Source: Clostridia bacterium (lineage in GTDB: Bacteria; Bacillota; Clostridia; Lachnospirales; Lachnospiraceae). From it: 64,000 nucleotides of DNA. The first letter of the stretch is position 1. The number at the start of each line of letters is the position of its first letter. Position numbers and translations under genes: made by a program. This document shows, piece by piece, positions 1 to 9,754 of the stretch. The DNA lies in contig CAJTAT010000008.1 in the NCBI GenBank assembly GCA_910574475.1, forward strand, positions 93,057 through 157,056, written 5' to 3'. The notes under the pieces are model-generated. The model was not told where the DNA came from. It made no database searches and was given only the letters and a program-made list of their open reading frames with translations.

Positions 1-90
1 CGATCCCTATTGACAGCCACTATTTATCCGTATATTCACAAACGCGTTACTTATACTTTAATATAATTTCCAGAAACCTGCAAGTAGATT

Positions 91-993
91 CTAATGGTTT
101 GCAGCAAAATATGCTTTTCCCCACTCTACGTCTCTCTCGATTTGGGCTTTCAACTCCATAAGGGAATCAAACCGCCTCTCCGGGCGCTCGTACCCATAAA
201 ATTGAACCATAATCTCCTCTCCATAAAGGTTCCTGTTCAGATCGAAGAGATATGTCTCCACTCCCTTTCTCTCTTGGCCCCCCACAGTGGGCTTGTACCC
301 AATATTCGTGATCCCCTCAAATACCTCTCCGGCAATTCTTGTCCGCGTAGCATAGACTCCATTAGGTGGAAGGAGCTTCTCTTTTGCCGGAAGCAAATTC
401 GTCGTTGGCATCCCCAAAGTTCTGCCAATCTCTCTTCCATGAAGTACCTCCCCTGTGACAGAATAGGAATATCCCAGAAGCTGGCCAACCAGCTCCATAT
501 TTCCTTTCTTAAGCTCTTCCCGGATAAAAGTACTGCTGATTTCCCTGCCATGGTAGCAAGCCTTCTCCACTACATCCACTTGAAAGCCACACTCTTTTTC
601 CATTTGCTGAAGAAGACGGTAGTCGCCCTTTCTCTGATATCCAAATCGAAAATCTGTGCCCACTGCTAAATATTTTACATTCAGGCTTTTTACCAGAATT
701 TCTCTCACAAAATCTTCCGGCGAGGTGTGAGCGATCTCCGGCACAAAGGGACATTCCAGAAGATAATCCACTTTTCGTCTCTTAAGCATCTTTCGGCGCT
801 CTTTTGGGAGCATTAATCCGGGCTTCCCGCCAAAATCAAAGGTAAAAATCAGTGAGGAAAGGCCCTCTTCTTTTTTCTGAAGAATTCTTTCCATTAGAAG
901 CTGATGGCCCAAATGAAGCCCATCAAACTTTCCCAGGGAAATGGCTGTGGGCTCTTCTATATGAAATTCTGTCATTCCTCTTATTACTTCCAT
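91..993 (-). CDS. ribF: Bifunctional riboflavin kinase / FAD synthetase
   Basis: Converts riboflavin to FMN and FMN to FAD in the cytoplasm. At 300 aa it has the usual two-domain length. The N-terminal half is the FAD-synthetase nucleotidyltransferase, with the family's HxGH-type motif in FDGLHLGHQLLM near residue 25. The C-terminal half is the flavokinase domain, with GRTLGMPTTN near residue 188 (family GxxLGFPTxN). It is the last gene seen of the rimP-to-ribF operon and lies 35 bp after truB, the usual Firmicute order. Nothing looks broken. Confidence 0.96.
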   Translation of the reverse strand: MEVIRGMTEFHIEEPTAISLGKFDGLHLGHQLLMERILQKKEEGLSSLIFTFDFGGKPGLMLPKERRKMLKRRKVDYLLECPFVPEIAHTSPEDFVREILVKSLNVKYLAVGTDFRFGYQRKGDYRLLQQMEKECGFQVDVVEKACYHGREISSTFIREELKKGNMELVGQLLGYSYSVTGEVLHGREIGRTLGMPTTNLLPAKEKLLPPNGVYATRTRIAGEVFEGITNIGYKPTVGGQERKGVETYLFDLNRNLYGEEIMVQFYGYERPERRFDSLMELKAQIERDVEWGKAYFAANH

Positions 994-1028
994 AGCTTAC
1001 TTTCTATTCTCCTGTCAATGGTCTGCAT

Positions 1029-1925
1029 TTATGTCAAAAACATCTTTACAGGCCGATAGCATCCTCTTTCATATCGATAGATGCCTACAAACTCATTTTT
1101 TGAGTCATACACCCGCAAATTACATCCTTCTTCTGGCTCCTGGGGTGAAAATATTGCTTTTGATCTCTCAAAAGGATTTCCATTGTATACCAGCCTATCT
1201 CCCTCTTCCTTCATCCGAGCCTTAGGACAGTCCGTAAACATCTCATCCACAGGAATGAGATACGTTCCCAATTCGCCCTTTGCCACAGCTTCTTCAATCT
1301 GGGGGATACGCAGACTTTCTTCCAGCGTAAACCGGCTGACTCTGGTTCTTAGAAGGCTTTTCATACATCCATGGCAATGAAGAGCCTCACCAATATCATG
1401 GCACAGGGTACGAATATATGTGCCGCTGGAGCAAGTGACATTGAGGCATACCTCTGGCAGACGAATCCATGGCACTTTGATCTCATAGAGATGCACCCTT
1501 CTTGTCTTTCGCTCTACTTCTTTCCCCTCTCTGGCCAGCTCATAAAGCTTTTTTCCGTTTACTTTGAGAGCTGAGTACATGGGTGGAAGCTGATCATAGC
1601 TTCCCTGAAAGCTTGCAATTTTTTCTAAGACAACCTCTTCCTCCACAGTAACAGGGGCTGTGCTTAAGACTTTTCCTGAAATATCCTGGGTATCTGTCTC
1701 CTGTCCCAACAGTAACACAGCTTCATACGTTTTATCTTTCTCTGTCAGCATGCCACACAGCTTCGTGGCATTTCCTAAGCACACAGGAAGAACTCCCTCC
1801 GCATCGGGATCGAGAGTTCCTGTGTGTCCGATTTTTTTCTGTTTTAAAATGCCGCGGAGCTTTGCCACCACATCATGGGAGGTAAACCCCGCTTCCTTAT
1901 ATACATTGAGCACTCCGTTTATCAC
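1029..1925 (-). CDS. truB: tRNA pseudouridine(55) synthase TruB
   Basis: Makes pseudouridine at position 55 of the tRNA T-loop. The catalytic aspartate lies in the motif GHTGTLDPDAEGVLP, and the KEAGFTSHDVVAKLRG start and GTYIRTLCHDIG motif are typical. The frame is open upstream to an ATG at 1973, but that would overlap nrnA. A GTG at 1925, seven bases after an AGGAAA Shine-Dalgarno, begins the protein at the conserved INGVLNVYK segment and is preferred. That gives 298 aa, a normal family length. It starts about 20 bp after the nrnA stop. Confidence 0.95.
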   Translation of the reverse strand: MINGVLNVYKEAGFTSHDVVAKLRGILKQKKIGHTGTLDPDAEGVLPVCLGNATKLCGMLTEKDKTYEAVLLLGQETDTQDISGKVLSTAPVTVEEEVVLEKIASFQGSYDQLPPMYSALKVNGKKLYELAREGKEVERKTRRVHLYEIKVPWIRLPEVCLNVTCSSGTYIRTLCHDIGEALHCHGCMKSLLRTRVSRFTLEESLRIPQIEEAVAKGELGTYLIPVDEMFTDCPKARMKEEGDRLVYNGNPFERSKAIFSPQEPEEGCNLRVYDSKNEFVGIYRYERGCYRPVKMFLT

Positions 1926-1944
1926 AAGTATTTCCTGCCCATCC

Positions 1945-2901
1945 CTATTCTTCTTCACGAATCTGCCGTTCAATATGTAAAGTCAGATTGTTGATTACAT
2001 CGTGCACGGTTCCATGCATCGTACAGCCTGCCGCCTTCACATGGCCTCCGCCTCCAAAATAGGAGCTGACCTTGCTCACATCCACCAGTCCATTGGAACG
2101 CATGCTGACTTTGTACTCCTGATTGCCGGTTTCATAGAGGAAGATAGCCACCTCCACTCCATCTGTTACCCGAAGCTGGTTCACGATGCCTTCCAAATCC
2201 TCTGTTCCCACACCATAAAAATCCATCTCTTTTTGGCGGATTCTTCCTACAATCACTTTTCCATCCAGGAGCAAAATACTCTCCATCAAAGTCCTGCCCA
2301 GAATCTGATTCTGCACATAAGTCTTTTTATAAAAAGTATCATTGATAATCTTTACAAAATCAATTCCTTTTGACATCAGACGCCCTGCAATCTGCATAGT
2401 CTTTTCTGTAGTATTGGAGTACTGAAATACACCTGTATCGTGGGCAATTCCCATATAAAGAGCTTCCGCTGTATCTTTGGAAATCTTCGCTTCCTCCATA
2501 GTCTCATAGACCAGCTCTGAGGTCGAGCTGGCTTCAGGCACCACCCAGTTTTTCTCTGCAAAACCGGCATTGGTGATATGGTGATCAATACAGAGGGTCC
2601 TATTTGCCCCTTTAAAATAAGAAACCGCCCGGCCCAGTCTTTCCCTGTCGCTGACATCCAGAGAGATAAATAAGTCGCAACTTTTCTCTGGATAATTTGT
2701 AGAGACATCCTGGGCGCCTTTTAAGAATTGGAAGGTAGGATTTACCATTTCCAGAGAAACCATACACTCAATTTCTGGAAAGTTTTCTCGAATGTAATTG
2801 GACATGGCCAGACAGGCGCCTGTACAGTCCCCGTCGGGCCTTATATGTCCCGCAATCACAACACTCTTTACATCTTGCAGCTCATTCGCCAGTTTTATCA
2901 T
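1945..2901 (-). CDS. nrnA: DHH/DHHA1 oligoribonuclease / pAp phosphatase (NrnA-type)
   Basis: DHH-family phosphoesterase expected to degrade short RNA oligomers and 3'-phosphoadenosine 5'-phosphate. The DHH signature is visible as CIDHHITN, with the first metal motif in GHIRPDGDC and the DHHA1 glycine-rich SSYFGGGGHVKAAGC near the C-terminus. The frame extends to 2946. The ATG at 2901 has a GAGG nine bases upstream and overlaps the rbfA end by only 20 bp, so it is preferred; 2910, 2916 or 2946 remain possible. The position between rbfA and truB is the conserved Firmicute arrangement. Confidence 0.9.
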   Translation of the reverse strand: MIKLANELQDVKSVVIAGHIRPDGDCTGACLAMSNYIRENFPEIECMVSLEMVNPTFQFLKGAQDVSTNYPEKSCDLFISLDVSDRERLGRAVSYFKGANRTLCIDHHITNAGFAEKNWVVPEASSTSELVYETMEEAKISKDTAEALYMGIAHDTGVFQYSNTTEKTMQIAGRLMSKGIDFVKIINDTFYKKTYVQNQILGRTLMESILLLDGKVIVGRIRQKEMDFYGVGTEDLEGIVNQLRVTDGVEVAIFLYETGNQEYKVSMRSNGLVDVSKVSSYFGGGGHVKAAGCTMHGTVHDVINNLTLHIERQIREEE

Positions 2902-3277
2902 CCTTATCATCCTCATTTTCTTTTCTGGTCTGATTGACATCATCAATTAATTTGGACATATTTACGCCGTACTCGATGGATTGATCGAGCACAAACCGTA
3001 TCTCTGGTGTATTGCGCAGATTGATTGATTTTGCCAGGGCACGGCGAATATAACCCTCCGCGCTTTTCAACCCTGCCAAAGTATCTTGCTGAGATTTCTC
3101 ATCTCCCAGGACACTGATATAGGCTTTGGCGCTCTTCAAGTCAGGAGCCACCTCCACCTCCACCACAGAAGTCATGGGATTGATCCGGGGGTCCTTAATC
3201 TCCCCCCGGATAATGTTGCTCAGCTCCCGCCGAACCTCCCCATTGATTCTTGTATTTTTAATGCTATTCTTTCTCAT
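2882..3277 (-). CDS. rbfA: Ribosome-binding factor A
   Basis: Small KH-like protein needed for late maturation of the 30S subunit and 16S rRNA 5' end. It has 131 aa, the normal length. Typical features are RINGEVRRELSNIIRGEIKDPRI at the N-terminus, the SVVEVEVAPDLKSAKAYISV core and RNTPEIRFVLDQSIEYG. It follows infB by about 20 bp and its 3' end overlaps the start of nrnA, so the three are probably translated from one transcript. Confidence 0.95.
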   Translation of the reverse strand: MRKNSIKNTRINGEVRRELSNIIRGEIKDPRINPMTSVVEVEVAPDLKSAKAYISVLGDEKSQQDTLAGLKSAEGYIRRALAKSINLRNTPEIRFVLDQSIEYGVNMSKLIDDVNQTRKENEDDKDDKTGE

Positions 3278-3297
3278 ATTCTGTCTCCATAGCCTAA

Positions 3298-6200
3298 TTA
3301 ACGGGGAACCTCCACCATAGTATAGGCTTCTATTACATCCAGCTCCTTGATATCGTTGAACTTCTCAAATACAAGTCCACACTCATATCCGGCTCTCACT
3401 TCTTTTACATCATCTTTGAAACGCTTTAAGGAAGCCAGTGCACCGTCAAAGATCTGTTCTCCCTCTCTGGTGATTCTACACTTGCACCCTCTCTGGAATA
3501 CTCCGTCCAGAACGTAGGAACCAGCAATATTGCCCACGCCAGATGCTTTGAAGATCTGACGCACTTCTGCATGGCCAATGACTTTTTCCTCGTAAACTGG
3601 ATCCAGCATACCCTTCATCGCAGCTTCCACATCGTTGATGGCATCGTAAATGACGCGATACAGTCTCAAATCTACTTTCTCCCGCTCAGCAGTCTCCTTT
3701 GCAGTGGCATCCGGGCGAACATTAAATCCTATAATAATAGCGCTGGAAGCAGATGCCAGGCTGACATCAGACTCGTTGATAGCTCCTACGCCTCCATGAA
3801 TAATTTTGACCACTACTTCTTCGTTGGAAAGCTTCAAAAGACTCTGCTTTACAGCCTCCACAGACCCCTGAACATCGGCTTTTACAATAATATTCAGTTC
3901 CTTTAAGTTTCCAGACTGAATCTGGGAATACAGATCGTCCAAAGACATCTTAAGCTTGGTATCTTCCAGAAGTTTCTCGCGGCTCTCTTTTACATAAGTC
4001 TCTGCAAAAGCTCTTGCCTCCTTGTCACTCTCTGGTGATACAAAAATCTCACCTGCATTTGGCACATCGTTCAAGCCAAGGATCTCCACAGGTTTGGAAG
4101 GCCCTGCTTCTTTCACGCGACGTCCATTGTCATCCATCATAGCACGGACCTTGCCGTAGCAGGCTCCCACTGCAATGTGATCTCCCACATGCAAAGTACC
4201 CTTCTGTACCAGTACGGTAGCCACAGGGCCTTTTCCTTTATCTAGCTCTGCCTCAATGATAAGTCCTCTGGCCCGGCGATCAGGATTCGCCTTTAGCTCC
4301 AATACTTCTGCTGTAAGAAGAATCATTTCCAGCAATTGATCAATTCCCTCATGTGTATGGGCAGAAACTGGTACGAAAATGGTACTTCCACCCCAATCTT
4401 CTGGAATCAGCTCATACTCTACTAACTCCTGTTTCACACGCTCAATGTTGGCGCTCGGTTTATCTATTTTGTTGATAGCCACAATGATCTCGATGCCTGC
4501 GGCCTTAGCATGATTGATAGCCTCAATCGTCTGGGGCATCACACCGTCGTCTGCCGCAACCACCAGAATGGCAATATCTGTGGAGTTGGCTCCACGCATA
4601 CGCATGGCAGTAAAAGCTTCATGTCCAGGAGTATCCAAAAATGTAATCTTTGATCCATTGATGGCTACCACATAAGCTCCGATATGCTGGGTGATTCCGC
4701 CTGCCTCCCGGTCAATTACGTGAGTATCACGAATAGCATCCAAAAGGGATGTCTTGCCGTGGTCTACATGGCCCATAACGCAGACGACTGGTGGTCTGGC
4801 AATCAGAGTTTCTCCTGCGTCTTCCACATCTTCCAGCATCTTTGCAATCACATCTTCTTTTTCCTCTGGCACTGGATCAAAATTCATTTCCATAGCCAGC
4901 TCTCCTGCTGCATCAAAATCAAGCTCAGAGTTTACTGTAACCATTTTTCCAGCCAGGAATAATTTCTTTATAATCACAGAAGGCTGGATCTTCATCTTTT
5001 CAGCCAGATCATGGATACTGATCAGCTCTGGGATCTCGATAACCTTTGGCGTAAGATCTTCCTTTTTGGGTGCCGGAGCCGGCTGACGCACCGGTTGAGC
5101 TCCCTTGCCACCTTTGCCGTTTTTCTGATTCGTACGATTTGTGTTCTGGTTCGAACGACGGCCACCCTGGCCAGGCTTACCACTCCAATTATCATTAAAC
5201 TTGCTGTTTTTCTCTTTTTTGGTGTCATCATTTCTATTTTTGTTCTCCGCTCTGCGGTTTTCTGTCTTGCGATTCTCCATTACTGGCGCTGCTGGAATCT
5301 CCATGGAACGTCTTGCGCCATCGCGACCTCTGTTGCCACGCCCATCTCTGTCTGTACTGCCAAATGAACGCTGTCCGTCTCTGACGCCCTGGTTGTTCCT
5401 TCCGTCGCGCCCCTGGTTATTGTACGTTCTCTGACCATCTCTGTTCTGGTCGCGGCTAAAGCCCTCACGTCCCTGACCGCTGCGGCCGTCTCTGCTCTGA
5501 TTATTATGAAATCTCTGACCATCTCTGCTTCCCTGGCCATCTCTGCCACTCTGACTGTTGCGGCCATCACGCCTCTGGCCATTGTAGGTTCTCTGACCAT
5601 CTCTGTTCTGATCACGTCCGGCGCTGTCACGCTCCTGGCCACCGCGGCTGTCTCTGGACTGAGTTCCATTCACACGCTGACCATCCTGACGCTGGTTCCG
5701 GTTAAAATTCTCTCTGTTATGGCCAGACTGTGTGCGTCGTTCTGGCTGGGCTGTAGCTGGCTGTGGTTGAGCCGCCTCTGTCCGAGCAGGCTGCGGCTGA
5801 GCACTTTGTGACTGAACAGGCTGAGTCTGGGCAGACTGTGGTTGAGCCGCCTGTGTGGATGTTGCTTTTTCAACAGGGACTGTTGGCTTTACAGGTGCAG
5901 AAGCCGCCGGCTTCGCTGGCTGCGCGGTTGCCGGGCGTCCCTGAGTAGATGCTGGTCTTACCTGGCCTGCAGCAGAGGTTCTTCCTGAAGCTCCAGGGGC
6001 CGGGCGTCCCTGCTGAGGACGCGCCCCCTGGTTCTGACGACGCTCTCCCCTGGGATCCTTGATACCAGTCTGACTGTTATGAGCATTGTACACAGCAATA
6101 ATTTTCTTCTTTTTAGGCGGTGCTGCCGGAGCAGGCGCTGCCGCCTTTGCCGGTGCTGTCTCGTTAGCTGATACGGCCTCTTTACTGGAAAAAGCTTGTT

Positions 6201-6336
6201 TTACCATGCTTACCTGATCATCTGTCAGCACGCTCACATGGCTTTTTACCTCAATGCTTTTCTCAGCGAGAAATGCAATGACTTCTTTACTCGTTTTATC
6301 TAATTCTTTTGCAAGTTCATGTACTCTTTTCGACAT
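3298..6336 (-). CDS. infB: Translation initiation factor IF-2
   Basis: GTPase that places initiator tRNA on the 30S subunit. It has 1012 aa. An N-terminal IF2_N segment (residues 1-50) is followed by a ~370-residue low-complexity linker rich in Arg, Asn, Gln, Gly and Asp. In it, units such as [16 protein letters not shown] recur; the gene matches this with many imperfect repeats at 5290-5720. A second IF2_N and the G domain follow, with [12 protein letters not shown] (P-loop), DTPGHEAF (G3) and NKID (G4), then the C-terminal domains. Start is ATG with GGAGG upstream. Only the length and repetitiveness of the linker are unusual. Confidence 0.97.
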   Translation of the reverse strand: MSKRVHELAKELDKTSKEVIAFLAEKSIEVKSHVSVLTDDQVSMVKQAFSSKEAVSANETAPAKAAAPAPAAPPKKKKIIAVYNAHNSQTGIKDPRGERRQNQGARPQQGRPAPGASGRTSAAGQVRPASTQGRPATAQPAKPAASAPVKPTVPVEKATSTQAAQPQSAQTQPVQSQSAQPQPARTEAAQPQPATAQPERRTQSGHNRENFNRNQRQDGQRVNGTQSRDSRGGQERDSAGRDQNRDGQRTYNGQRRDGRNSQSGRDGQGSRDGQRFHNNQSRDGRSGQGREGFSRDQNRDGQRTYNNQGRDGRNNQGVRDGQRSFGSTDRDGRGNRGRDGARRSMEIPAAPVMENRKTENRRAENKNRNDDTKKEKNSKFNDNWSGKPGQGGRRSNQNTNRTNQKNGKGGKGAQPVRQPAPAPKKEDLTPKVIEIPELISIHDLAEKMKIQPSVIIKKLFLAGKMVTVNSELDFDAAGELAMEMNFDPVPEEKEDVIAKMLEDVEDAGETLIARPPVVCVMGHVDHGKTSLLDAIRDTHVIDREAGGITQHIGAYVVAINGSKITFLDTPGHEAFTAMRMRGANSTDIAILVVAADDGVMPQTIEAINHAKAAGIEIIVAINKIDKPSANIERVKQELVEYELIPEDWGGSTIFVPVSAHTHEGIDQLLEMILLTAEVLELKANPDRRARGLIIEAELDKGKGPVATVLVQKGTLHVGDHIAVGACYGKVRAMMDDNGRRVKEAGPSKPVEILGLNDVPNAGEIFVSPESDKEARAFAETYVKESREKLLEDTKLKMSLDDLYSQIQSGNLKELNIIVKADVQGSVEAVKQSLLKLSNEEVVVKIIHGGVGAINESDVSLASASSAIIIGFNVRPDATAKETAEREKVDLRLYRVIYDAINDVEAAMKGMLDPVYEEKVIGHAEVRQIFKASGVGNIAGSYVLDGVFQRGCKCRITREGEQIFDGALASLKRFKDDVKEVRAGYECGLVFEKFNDIKELDVIEAYTMVEVPR

Positions 6337-6347
6337 ACTTACCTCCG

Positions 6348-6674
6348 TTATTCAGTTTGTAGTTTTATACTTAAGTTCTTCTCTATGGCCTTTGCAAATC
6401 CGCTGTCCAGCACTGCCAGGGAAGCTCGAAATTCCTTCCCGATGGCATGCCCCAGCACCTCTTTCTCACCAAAAAAGTACACTGGCACCTGATAGTAAGT
6501 ACACATATTACGAAACTTTTTCTTCGTATTGTCCGACGCCTCTTCTGATACAATTACAAGGGCCGCCGAACCTTGTTTGACTGCTTTCTCTGTGGAAAAC
6601 TCACCACTGGCAATCTTGCCGGCCTTCATGGCCAGACCAATCATAGAATATATTTTATTCTGTGCCAAGCTCAC
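6348..6674 (-). CDS. ylxQ: L7Ae/L30e-family RNA-binding protein (YlxQ)
   Basis: Kink-turn RNA-binding fold of the L7Ae/L30e family, always found between ylxR and infB in Firmicutes; its exact role is not settled. It has 108 aa with [21 protein letters not shown] and [16 protein letters not shown], typical of the family. The start is a GTG at 6674 inside the end of ylxR, preceded by GAAGGAG, which suggests translational coupling. It lies 11 bp upstream of infB. Confidence 0.9.
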   Translation of the reverse strand: MSLAQNKIYSMIGLAMKAGKIASGEFSTEKAVKQGSAALVIVSEEASDNTKKKFRNMCTYYQVPVYFFGEKEVLGHAIGKEFRASLAVLDSGFAKAIEKNLSIKLQTE

Positions 6675-6933
6675 CCAACTCCTTCTCCAGGCTGTCGTAT
6701 ACCTCAGGTGGAATACTCATTTTGAGAGAACGCTCCAGTCCTTTATTCTTTCTGGCCTTCTTAAGACATTCCCGGGAAAAACACAGATAAGCACCGCGTC
6801 CATTTTTCCGCCCCGTCGTATCCAGAAGGATTTCATCCTCTGTGGTCTTTAACACCCGCAACATTTCCTTTTTACTCTTCATTTCACCACAGCCAGTACA
6901 TTGACGCATGGGTATTTTTCTATTTGTACTCAA
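6655..6933 (-). CDS. ylxR: YlxR-family RNA-binding protein (RNase P modulator RnpM)
   Basis: DUF448/YlxR family protein; in Bacillus it is reported to bind RNase P RNA and modulate its activity. It has 92 aa, with the signature PMRQCTGCGEMKSKKEMLRV and GRGAYLC. The translation appears to start at a TTG at 6933 with a spaced AGGATG upstream. Two of its Cys residues (CTGC) and the later YLCFSREC pair are conserved. Its 3' end overlaps ylxQ by 20 bp. It sits between nusA and ylxQ, as expected. Confidence 0.92.
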   Translation of the reverse strand: MSTNRKIPMRQCTGCGEMKSKKEMLRVLKTTEDEILLDTTGRKNGRGAYLCFSRECLKKARKNKGLERSLKMSIPPEVYDSLEKELGELGTE

Positions 6934-6951
6934 TTGATCACATCCTAAATT

Positions 6952-8139
6952 CTATTCTTCGGGAAGATTCTCTTCATATACCTGGTCGGCCATAGGCTCT
7001 TCCTCATAATCCTCCTGGTTATCTAAGTATTCCTGGGATTCCTGATAATCCTCAAAGTCCTCATATTCTTCGTACTCTTCGTCCACATCCAGCCATCCCT
7101 CAATCTCTTTTGCCTGAGTTTCGCTCTTAATATCGATCTTAAAACCTGTAAGTCTTGCAGCCAAACGGGCGTTTTGCCCTTCTTTTCCAATGGCAAGGGA
7201 AAGCTGATAATCAGGGACAACTACCTTAGCAGTCTTATCTTCCGGGTCTGCCAAAACTGCCACCACCTTGGCCGGGCTCAAAGCATTTTCAATAAGGAGT
7301 GCCGGATTCTCATTCCAATTGATAATGTCGATCTTCTCCCCCCGCAGTTCACTGACAATGGCGTTGACACGGGCTCCGTTCATACCCACACAGGCTCCCA
7401 CCGGATCCACATCCGGGTCATTGGACCACACGGCAATCTTTGTTCTGGAACCAGCTTCCCGGGCGATACATTTAATCTCTACTGTGCCATCCCGGACCTC
7501 TGTCACTTCAGATTCAAAGAGACGTTTTACCAGCTCAGGGTGAGTTCTGGATACAAGAATTTTAGGTCCTTTTGTTGTATCCTTCACCTCCAGAATATAT
7601 ACTTTAATCCTTTCTGTAGGCTTGAAAACTTCTTCCTTCACCATCTCGTTTTCATTGAGAATGGCATCTACCTTGCCCAGATTAATACTGACATTTTTGC
7701 CTATATACCGCTGTACAACACCAGTCACCACATCTTTTTCTTTTCCATAATACTGATTGAACAGAACTTTGCGCTCCTCCTCGCAAATTTTCTGCAGGAT
7801 TACGTTCTTTGCCTTCTGAGTGGCAATTCGTCCAAACTCCTTGGACTTAATCTCCACGTTTACCACATCGCCCAGTTCATATTGAGAATCAATCATTTTG
7901 GCATTGGACAGGCTGATTTCCAGTACATCATCCTCTACTTGCTCCACAACGGTTTTTTCTGCAAAAACTGAAAACTGACAAGTATCGGGATCAATATTTA
8001 CCTTTACATTATCTGCCTTTCCAAAATGATTCTTGCAGGCCGTAAGCAGAGAATTCTTAATCGCCTCCAGCAGTGTTTCCTTACTGATATCCTTCTCTTT
8101 CTCCAAAATATCCAAAGCTTCCAGCAGTTCTGTGTTCAT
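6952..8139 (-). CDS. nusA: Transcription termination/antitermination factor NusA
   Basis: RNA-polymerase-associated pausing, termination and antitermination factor. It has 395 aa: the NusA N-terminal domain (about 1-125), an S1 domain beginning near VVTGVVQRYIGKNVSINLG, and two KH domains with VGACVGMNGARVNAIVSEL and AIGKEGQNARLAARLTG. It ends in a ~45-residue strongly acidic Glu/Asp/Tyr tail instead of the enterobacterial C-terminal repeats, as is usual in Firmicutes. It follows rimP by 38 bp. Confidence 0.96.
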   Translation of the reverse strand: MNTELLEALDILEKEKDISKETLLEAIKNSLLTACKNHFGKADNVKVNIDPDTCQFSVFAEKTVVEQVEDDVLEISLSNAKMIDSQYELGDVVNVEIKSKEFGRIATQKAKNVILQKICEEERKVLFNQYYGKEKDVVTGVVQRYIGKNVSINLGKVDAILNENEMVKEEVFKPTERIKVYILEVKDTTKGPKILVSRTHPELVKRLFESEVTEVRDGTVEIKCIAREAGSRTKIAVWSNDPDVDPVGACVGMNGARVNAIVSELRGEKIDIINWNENPALLIENALSPAKVVAVLADPEDKTAKVVVPDYQLSLAIGKEGQNARLAARLTGFKIDIKSETQAKEIEGWLDVDEEYEEYEDFEDYQESQEYLDNQEDYEEEPMADQVYEENLPEE

Positions 8140-8177
8140 TTCCTATTCCTCCTATTTTAAGTACCGCTTCACTATTT

Positions 8178-8645
8178 CTAAAAGTCAAATGCCAAACGGA
8201 TAAGGGCAATGTTTTCTCTTTGGAAAACCTGTTCTTCTTCTCCTTCTGTCACAATTGTCACAGTATCTTTATCATATGCTTTTAATACCCCTCGAAATTC
8301 CTTCTGCTTATCTATCATACGATAGGTACGTATCTCCACATCCTTCCCCATGCTTCTTAGGAAGTCTTTTTCCTTTTTCAAAGGGCGCCCCAGCCCTGGA
8401 GAACTGACCTCTAAAATATAGGACTCCTCTATAAAGTCTTCCTCATCTAAGAGATCGCTCAAAGCACGGTTCACAATCTCGCAGTCGTCCACTGTGATGC
8501 CTCCCGGCTTGTCAATGTATGCGCGCAGATACCAAGTGCCGCCTTCCTTGACATATTCTACATCAACCAATTCAAAATGGTTAGCCTCAATAATAGGCGT
8601 GATAAGTACTTCTGTCCTATGTTCGTAATCTTCTCTTTTTGCCAT
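8178..8645 (-). CDS. rimP: Ribosome maturation factor RimP
   Basis: Assists 30S subunit assembly. It has 155 aa, the normal length. Conserved segments are ELVDVEYVKEGGTWYLRAYIDKPGGI, VNRALSDLLDEEDFIEESY and LEVSSPGLGRPL. It is the first gene of the minus-strand operon running down to ribF. The operon promoter should lie between it and the hairpin at 8697-8720, but no clear -35/-10 pair could be picked out. Confidence 0.95.
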   Translation of the reverse strand: MAKREDYEHRTEVLITPIIEANHFELVDVEYVKEGGTWYLRAYIDKPGGITVDDCEIVNRALSDLLDEEDFIEESYILEVSSPGLGRPLKKEKDFLRSMGKDVEIRTYRMIDKQKEFRGVLKAYDKDTVTIVTEGEEEQVFQRENIALIRLAFDF

Positions 8646-8696
8646 ATGTTTCCTTCCATATTTTTTGTGTCCTATGACCTATCCTATGATATAAGA

Positions 8697-8720
8697 AAGA
8701 GTGAACTCTCGTTCACTCTT
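8697..8720 (-). terminator. Hairpin terminator after hflC
   Basis: Arms AAGAGTGAAC and GTTCACTCTT pair perfectly over 10 bp with a 4-base loop. On the minus strand the stem is followed by TTCTTAT. It separates the hflK-hflC pair from the rimP operon. Confidence 0.7.
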
Positions 8721-8782
8721 TTCCGCATCACTATTAAATCTTATTTATTATAACACATTTTCTGGAAAAAGCAAGCATTTTT

Positions 8783-9754
8783 TTACCTTCCTGCAAATAT
8801 CTGGGCAATGGGTGAATCAGCAGGTAGAATCAATGTCTTGTCATTGCTGCCCTTTAAGCTTTCCTTGGCAGCATCCAGACTTCGCACAAAGGAATAGAAC
8901 TCACTGCGGCTTTCGTCCGCATAGGCCTCAGAAAGTATCTTCATATATTCTGCCTCTCCTTCTGCAACCAGTTGCTCTGCCTGGGCATTGGCCTCCGACA
9001 GCATAATCGATACTTCTTTGTCTGTGGTATTCTGAATCATCTGTGCCTGAGATGCGCCTTCTGCCGTATACTGAGCTGCAATATTTTCCCGTTCAGAAAT
9101 CATACGGGTATAGACGGCCTGTTTGTTATCGTCAGGCAGATCCAGCTTTTTTACTTCTACTGCTAAAATCACGATACCATACTGCTCATAATTCTCCGCG
9201 ATATTGTCCATGATCTCCTCAGTCAGAGACTTAATCTCCACCACCTGTGGCTCTTCCTCTAAGATCAGATCGTTGCTTTCAATATCTTCTTCTGTCTCAG
9301 CCGCCGTCACAACCATCTTTCCGTCACGACTCTTGATAATCTCATCTTGTGTCATGCTTGACACTGTATTTTTAGTAGCATTGTAGACAATGGCATTGAT
9401 ACGCCCCTCCGCGTTATACACAGAATTTCCTAAAGTCTGGGTGAATTTCAGGGGATCTGTCACTCTCCAGAGCACATAGCTGTCTACGATCATGGATTTC
9501 TTATCTGAAGTAATCACATCAGAGGCAGGAAGATCATAGAGAAGAATCTCTCGTGGCACAGTGTCCGCCGTCTGAATAAAGGGGATTTTAAAGGATAAGC
9601 CAGAGACTGAAATAACACGCTGCACTTTTCCGAACTGACGCAGAAGCTTATATTCATTTTCCCGGCAAATCACAATACTGTTGCCCAATACCAGAAGAAG
9701 CACCACAGCCAATATATATTTGATAACTTTTTTAGACTTTTTCTCAGTTTTCAT
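8783..9754 (-). CDS. hflC: Protease modulator HflC (SPFH/band-7)
   Basis: Membrane-anchored SPFH-domain protein that with HflK forms a large cage around the FtsH protease in well-studied bacteria. It has 323 aa. A lysine-rich N-terminus and one membrane segment (about residues 10-30) are followed by an SPFH domain, for example GLSFKIPFIQTADTVPREIL and DSYVLWRVTDPLKF. A coiled coil rich in Ala, Gln and Glu then covers about 215-275. Its start overlaps the end of hflK by 11 bp. An acidic insert near residues 130-150 (ETEEDIESNDLILEEEPQV) is a lineage detail whose role is unclear. Confidence 0.93.
   Translation of the reverse strand: MKTEKKSKKVIKYILAVVLLLVLGNSIVICRENEYKLLRQFGKVQRVISVSGLSFKIPFIQTADTVPREILLYDLPASDVITSDKKSMIVDSYVLWRVTDPLKFTQTLGNSVYNAEGRINAIVYNATKNTVSSMTQDEIIKSRDGKMVVTAAETEEDIESNDLILEEEPQVVEIKSLTEEIMDNIAENYEQYGIVILAVEVKKLDLPDDNKQAVYTRMISERENIAAQYTAEGASQAQMIQNTTDKEVSIMLSEANAQAEQLVAEGEAEYMKILSEAYADESRSEFYSFVRSLDAAKESLKGSNDKTLILPADSPIAQIFAGR

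Noticed and set aside
7174..7971. Long plus-strand open frame (265 codons) opposite nusA
   Set aside because: Shadow of the nusA codon pattern; product has no recognisable features.
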